DNA of 9,857 nucleotides from Bacteroidota bacterium (GTDB lineage: Bacteria > Bacteroidota > Bacteroidia > NS11-12g > UBA955): NCBI GenBank assembly GCA_030836345.1, contig JAURQA010000088.1, forward strand, positions 1-9,857. Direction: 5' to 3'. Of this stretch, positions 7,328 through 9,857 are shown piece after piece (position 1 is the stretch's first letter; each line of letters starts with the position of its first letter). The notes below the pieces were generated by a model that made no database searches, had not been told where the DNA came from, and was given only the letters and a program-made list of their open reading frames with translations. The position numbers and the translations under genes were made by a program.

Positions 7328-8431
7328 TTAGTAGGTGCTCTGCACTTTCAGAATTTTTTCAATTCTGCGCTCAGCCAAGTTAGTGGCCGCACGTTGCATG
7401 TTTATCCCCTCATTATCGCTAATCTCAAATATATCGAGGATGGTATCGTAGATTTTTTCCGTACGACTCATGGCCATTTCTCTCACATATCCCGTATACT
7501 CACTGTATACATTAATTAAGCCACCAGCGTTTATCACAAAATCAGGTGCATAATAAATACCCTTTTCCTTTAAGGCATCTCCATGAATCCCTTCATCTTT
7601 TAACTGGTTGTTAGAAGCTCCAGCAATAATATCACATTTCAAACGATGAATGGTGTCATCATTAATCACTGCACCCATTGCACAGGGAGCAAAAATATCT
7701 ACATCTAAATCGTAAATATCATCCAAAGGAACAATGGTCGCATCAAATTTAGCTGCCGCATAGTCCAAAGCCTTTTGGTTAATGTTAGAAACATAGAGCT
7801 TGGCTCCTTCCTTGTACACATACTCACACAAGTTCATTCCTACTTTTCCCAAACCTTGAACAGCTAACGTCTTTCCTTTTAAACTATCCGATCCATACGC
7901 CTTCTTCGCAGAAGCTTTCATGCCCATATAGGTTCCATATGCAGTTACCGGAGAGGGATCCCCTCCACCGCCCATGATTTCTGGCAAACCAACTACATGT
8001 TTCGTTTCCATAGCCACGTACTCCATATCTCTTGTGGTGGTACCCACATCCTCGGCAGTGATATACTTGCCATTTAGATTATTTACAAATCGTCCAAATT
8101 TTCGCATCAGGGCTTCAGACTTATACTTTTTAACATCTCCTATAATTACAGCTTTCGCACCTCCTAAATTTAATCCAGCTACACTGGCTTTGTAGGTCAT
8201 TCCTCTACTCAATCGCAAGGCATCCTGAACAGCATCCGCCTCGGTGGCATAAGACCACATGCGCGTGCCGCCCAATCCAGGTCCTAAAACGGTGTTATGT
8301 ATGGCTATAATTGCTTTCAAACCAGTCGCTTTATCTTGGCAAAACATTACTTGCTCATGTTCTGTATTTCGCAATGTTTCAAACAAGTCTAGCTCGGTTT
8401 CGTTGGTTGGGGCAATTTTCGTTACTGACAT
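7328..8431 (-). CDS. Glu/Leu/Phe/Val dehydrogenase, leucine dehydrogenase type
   Basis: From the ATG at 8431 the protein has 367 residues, the normal size for leucine dehydrogenase. It catalyses reversible, NAD-dependent oxidative deamination of leucine and other branched-chain amino acids to the 2-oxo acids in the cytoplasm. Visible motifs are GPGLGGTRMW (50-59), GMTYK (K81, substrate carboxylate), GLNLGGAK (K93, catalytic lysine), AEDVGT (D128), the NAD-binding Rossmann motif GLGKVG (193-198), GASNNQL (271-277) and APDFVINAGGLINV (295-308). At the end of the second beta strand the sequence is VSNIN (N216), where relatives usually have Asp that binds the adenine ribose; this may alter cofactor preference. 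A 27-residue upstream extension is open but lacks homology and covers the promoter. The gene is monocistronic, with TATCTTTG upstream and a strong terminator downstream. Confidence 0.93.
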   Translation of the reverse strand: MSVTKIAPTNETELDLFETLRNTEHEQVMFCQDKATGLKAIIAIHNTVLGPGLGGTRMWSYATEADAVQDALRLSRGMTYKASVAGLNLGGAKAVIIGDVKKYKSEALMRKFGRFVNNLNGKYITAEDVGTTTRDMEYVAMETKHVVGLPEIMGGGGDPSPVTAYGTYMGMKASAKKAYGSDSLKGKTLAVQGLGKVGMNLCEYVYKEGAKLYVSNINQKALDYAAAKFDATIVPLDDIYDLDVDIFAPCAMGAVINDDTIHRLKCDIIAGASNNQLKDEGIHGDALKEKGIYYAPDFVINAGGLINVYSEYTGYVREMAMSRTEKIYDTILDIFEISDNEGINMQRAATNLAERRIEKILKVQSTY

Positions 8432-8445
8432 AATTTTGATTGGTG

Positions 8446-8453
8446 CAAAGATA
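8446..8453 (-). promoter_or_regulatory. -7 promoter element (TATCTTTG) of the leucine dehydrogenase-type gene
   Basis: The minus strand reads TATCTTTGC, a perfect TAnnTTTG match, with 14 bases before the ATG at 8431. A TTG 15 bp further upstream is a possible but short-spaced -33 element. This position supports the 8431 start over the longer reading. Confidence 0.55.
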
Positions 8454-8473
8454 AAAATAATTATGGAACAATT

Positions 8474-8493
8474 TTGTCTAATATTGAAGACAA
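8474..8493. promoter_or_regulatory. Hyphenated inverted repeat TTGTCT-N8-AGACAA, possible operator
   Basis: TTGTCT (8474-8479) and AGACAA (8488-8493) form a perfect 6-bp dyad with an 8-bp spacer. The centre is about 42 bp upstream of the predicted start of the minus-strand dehydrogenase transcript. That position suits a transcription factor site, but one dyad of this size in AT-rich DNA could be chance. Confidence 0.3.
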
Positions 8494-8678
8494 GTAAAAA
8501 CAAGCAATACAATGATATACAACACTATAGATATTTTTAAATTTTAATTTTTTGGATCAAACTGCTCCCAAACATAGAAATCAGAGCTATTTTTAAAGAC
8601 CTTATCCACATATTTGAGTTAACCAAAGCAAGGAGCTAAATACAAGTAAAACCGCTATGCTATCGCACAAAATTGTGT

Positions 8679-8686
8679 TATTTTTG
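8679..8686 (+). promoter_or_regulatory. -7 promoter element (TAnnTTTG) of the DUF3467-paaN operon
   Basis: TATTTTTG matches the Bacteroidota -7 consensus and is followed by 7 bases before the ATG at 8694, again predicting an mRNA with nearly no leader. No -33 TTTG is visible at the expected spacing. Confidence 0.5.
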
Positions 8687-8693
8687 CCTAAGC

Positions 8694-9014
8694 ATGGAAA
8701 ATAACGAGAATAAAGAAAATCAACTAGAAATTGAATTGAGCGAAGAAATTGCAGAAGGCCTTTATTGCAACTTTGCGATTATAACACATAGCCCTCACGA
8801 ATTTGTAACCGATTTTATTCGAATGATGCCCGGTGTTCCTAAGTCAAAAGTAAAAACCAGAGTTATTATGACTCCAGAGCACACCAAGCGCCTAACCATG
8901 GCCTTGATGGAAAACATACGAAAATTTGAAGAGCAGTTTGGAGAAATTGCGATAAAAGACCAGCAAGATGCACCCATCCCAATGAATTATAGCGGCCAAA
9001 CAGGAATGGCTTAA
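8694..9014 (+). CDS. Small DUF3467 family protein
   Basis: This 106-residue acidic cytosolic protein has no signal peptide or membrane segment. Its pattern matches DUF3467: GLYCNFAIITHSPHEFVTDF (22-41), then an MPGVPKSKVKTRVIMTPEHTKRL stretch, then a helix ending in FEEQFGEI. The family is common in Bacteroidota and has no established biochemical role that I know of. Its small size and compact fold would suit a binding or adaptor protein. The ATG at 8694 is preferred over the in-frame TTG at 8673, because the latter would place the -7 element inside the coding region. The paaN-like gene begins 11 bp after its stop, so the two are very likely one transcript. The sequence does not show whether the product acts with that enzyme. 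Confidence 0.85.
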   Translation: MENNENKENQLEIELSEEIAEGLYCNFAIITHSPHEFVTDFIRMMPGVPKSKVKTRVIMTPEHTKRLTMALMENIRKFEEQFGEIAIKDQQDAPIPMNYSGQTGMA

Positions 9015-9025
9015 TTTTAAATAGC

Positions 9026-9857
9026 ATGACACATACAGCACAGATTGACAAACTAAGCAAGGCCATGGAAGCCTTGAGCACGCGTGAGTTTTATAGCGCA
9101 TACCCAGAAAACCCAAAAGCATATGCCGAAGATGCAAATGCCAAGGGAATGGCCGCTTTTCAGGCCATGCTTAATACCGATTTTAACGAGTTAATAAGCT
9201 ACGATAACTCCTGCCTTATAGGCGAGGAAGTAAGCCCCTACATGATGACGGGTTTAGGTATTCAATACCCCGCATATAGCACGAAAGCAATTATAGAACG
9301 GGCAGAGGGGGCTCGAGCATCTTGGCTTGAGGCCAGCGCAGAGCAAAGAGCGCAGGTGCTTACTGCATCCTTAGATAAAATTGCCGAACGCTTTTTTGAC
9401 ATTGCCTATGCAACCATGCATACCACCGGGCAAAGTTTTGTCATGAGTTTTCAGGCCAGCGGGCCGCATGCCAATGATAGAGCCTTAGAAGTTATAGCCA
9501 TGGCCTACGAGGAACTTTCCCGTTTTGCTAATGATGTAGCGTGGGTAAAGCCCATGGGCAAGTTTGATTTAAAATTAAAAAAAGATTACCGCGCCATTGG
9601 CCGAGGGATAGGCCTTTGCATTGGATGCAGTACTTTCCCCACCTGGAACACCGTGCCGGGTGTATACGCCAATTTAATGGCCGGAAACCCCACCATTGTA
9701 AAACCACATTCTAAAAGTGTGTTGCCTATAGCTATTGTGGTTGCCGAAATTCAAAAAGCACTGCAAGAAGCGGGCTTTAGTGGAGATCAAATTCAGCTAG
9801 CCGTAGACAGTCAAAAAGAGCCCATTACCAAACTATTGGCCGAACACGAAGCGGTTC
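9026..9857 (+). CDS. paaN: PaaN-like aldehyde dehydrogenase, 5' part only
   Basis: The frame is open from the ATG at 9026 to the window edge, giving 277 complete codons of a protein expected to be about 550 residues. The long N-terminal region before the Rossmann fold (including EGARASW at 94-100) is typical of the PaaN/PaaN_2 group of phenylacetate-degradation aldehyde dehydrogenases. The cofactor-binding start of the ALDH fold is visible: FPTWNTVPG (204-212, with the conserved Asn N208), NLMAGNPTIVKPH (216-228, with the cofactor Lys K226). The catalytic Cys and Glu lie beyond the edge, so activity cannot be judged. It also cannot be seen whether a C-terminal MaoC-like hydratase domain, as in PaaZ, is present. 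In phenylacetate breakdown this enzyme class oxidises the ring-opened semialdehyde. It follows the DUF3467 gene by 11 bp with no Shine-Dalgarno sequence. Confidence 0.85.
   Translation, partial: MTHTAQIDKLSKAMEALSTREFYSAYPENPKAYAEDANAKGMAAFQAMLNTDFNELISYDNSCLIGEEVSPYMMTGLGIQYPAYSTKAIIERAEGARASWLEASAEQRAQVLTASLDKIAERFFDIAYATMHTTGQSFVMSFQASGPHANDRALEVIAMAYEELSRFANDVAWVKPMGKFDLKLKKDYRAIGRGIGLCIGCSTFPTWNTVPGVYANLMAGNPTIVKPHSKSVLPIAIVVAEIQKALQEAGFSGDQIQLAVDSQKEPITKLLAEHEAV

Larger units (their letters stand above)
8432..8693. other. Divergent intergenic region, 262 bp, no gene seen
   Basis: This AT-rich spacer lies between the minus-strand dehydrogenase and the plus-strand DUF3467-paaN pair. It holds a -7 element near each end, the dyad at 8474-8493 and a perfect DnaA-box-like TTATCCACA at 8602-8610. 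I find no tRNA, small gene with a credible start, or strong hairpin in it. Confidence 0.6.

Noticed and set aside
8432..8512. 27-residue N-terminal extension of the leucine dehydrogenase-type protein
   Set aside because: It is hydrophobic and unlike the family, and it spans the promoter and the dyad. The protein from 8431 already has full family length.
8490..8651. Direct repeat ACAAGTAAAA at 8490-8499 and 8642-8651
   Set aside because: Ten bases repeated twice in AT-rich DNA, with no link to either promoter geometry. Probably chance.
8673..8693. TTG start extending the DUF3467 protein by seven residues
   Set aside because: The extension would place the -7 element in the coding sequence. 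The ATG at 8694 fits the family length and the promoter spacing.
8432..8693. Chromosomal replication origin
   Set aside because: Only one DnaA-box-like 9-mer was noticed, there are no repeated AT-rich unwinding elements, and no dnaA or other origin-linked gene is present.

Overview
The window looks like ordinary chromosomal DNA from a member of the Bacteroidota, most likely Flavobacteriales. The evidence is moderately AT-rich DNA, several matches to the TAnnTTTG promoter -7 element of this phylum, few Shine-Dalgarno sequences, and family variants typical of these bacteria (a class 2 dihydroorotate dehydrogenase, a leucine-dehydrogenase-type enzyme, a DUF3467 protein, a PaaN-type aldehyde dehydrogenase). 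I see no insertion sequence, phage gene, CRISPR array, tRNA or rRNA. Family-level assignment within the order is a guess.

Layout, left to right. (1) The 3' end of pyrD (+) runs in from the left edge and converges on a radical SAM/SPASM gene (-). (2) A 64-bp divergent intergenic region separates that gene from a DAO-family FAD-dependent oxidoreductase (+). (3) recJ (+), the single-strand-specific 5'-3' exonuclease, has its own promoter. (4) Converging on recJ is a minus-strand pair: a multi-pass membrane protein of probable GT-C glycosyltransferase type, then a DUF2130 protein with a zinc knuckle, a long coiled coil and a nuclease-like C-terminal domain. The two overlap by ATGA. (5) A bidirectional hairpin terminator separates this pair from a minus-strand Glu/Leu/Phe/Val dehydrogenase. 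(6) A 262-bp divergent intergenic region leads to a plus-strand pair: a small DUF3467 protein and, 11 bp on, a PaaN-like aldehyde dehydrogenase cut by the right edge.

The genes do not form one pathway. They are housekeeping and metabolic genes (pyrimidine synthesis, DNA repair, branched-chain amino acid deamination, aldehyde oxidation) mixed with poorly characterised ones. The best leads are regulatory and structural. At least three genes carry the same -7 element, TATTTTTG, 6-7 nt before the start codon, which predicts leaderless or nearly leaderless mRNAs. A putative nuclease-like DUF2130 protein is translationally coupled to a membrane protein. The leucine dehydrogenase has Asn where the family normally has the NAD-ribose-binding Asp. 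I found no convincing new multi-gene defence, RiPP or mobile system.
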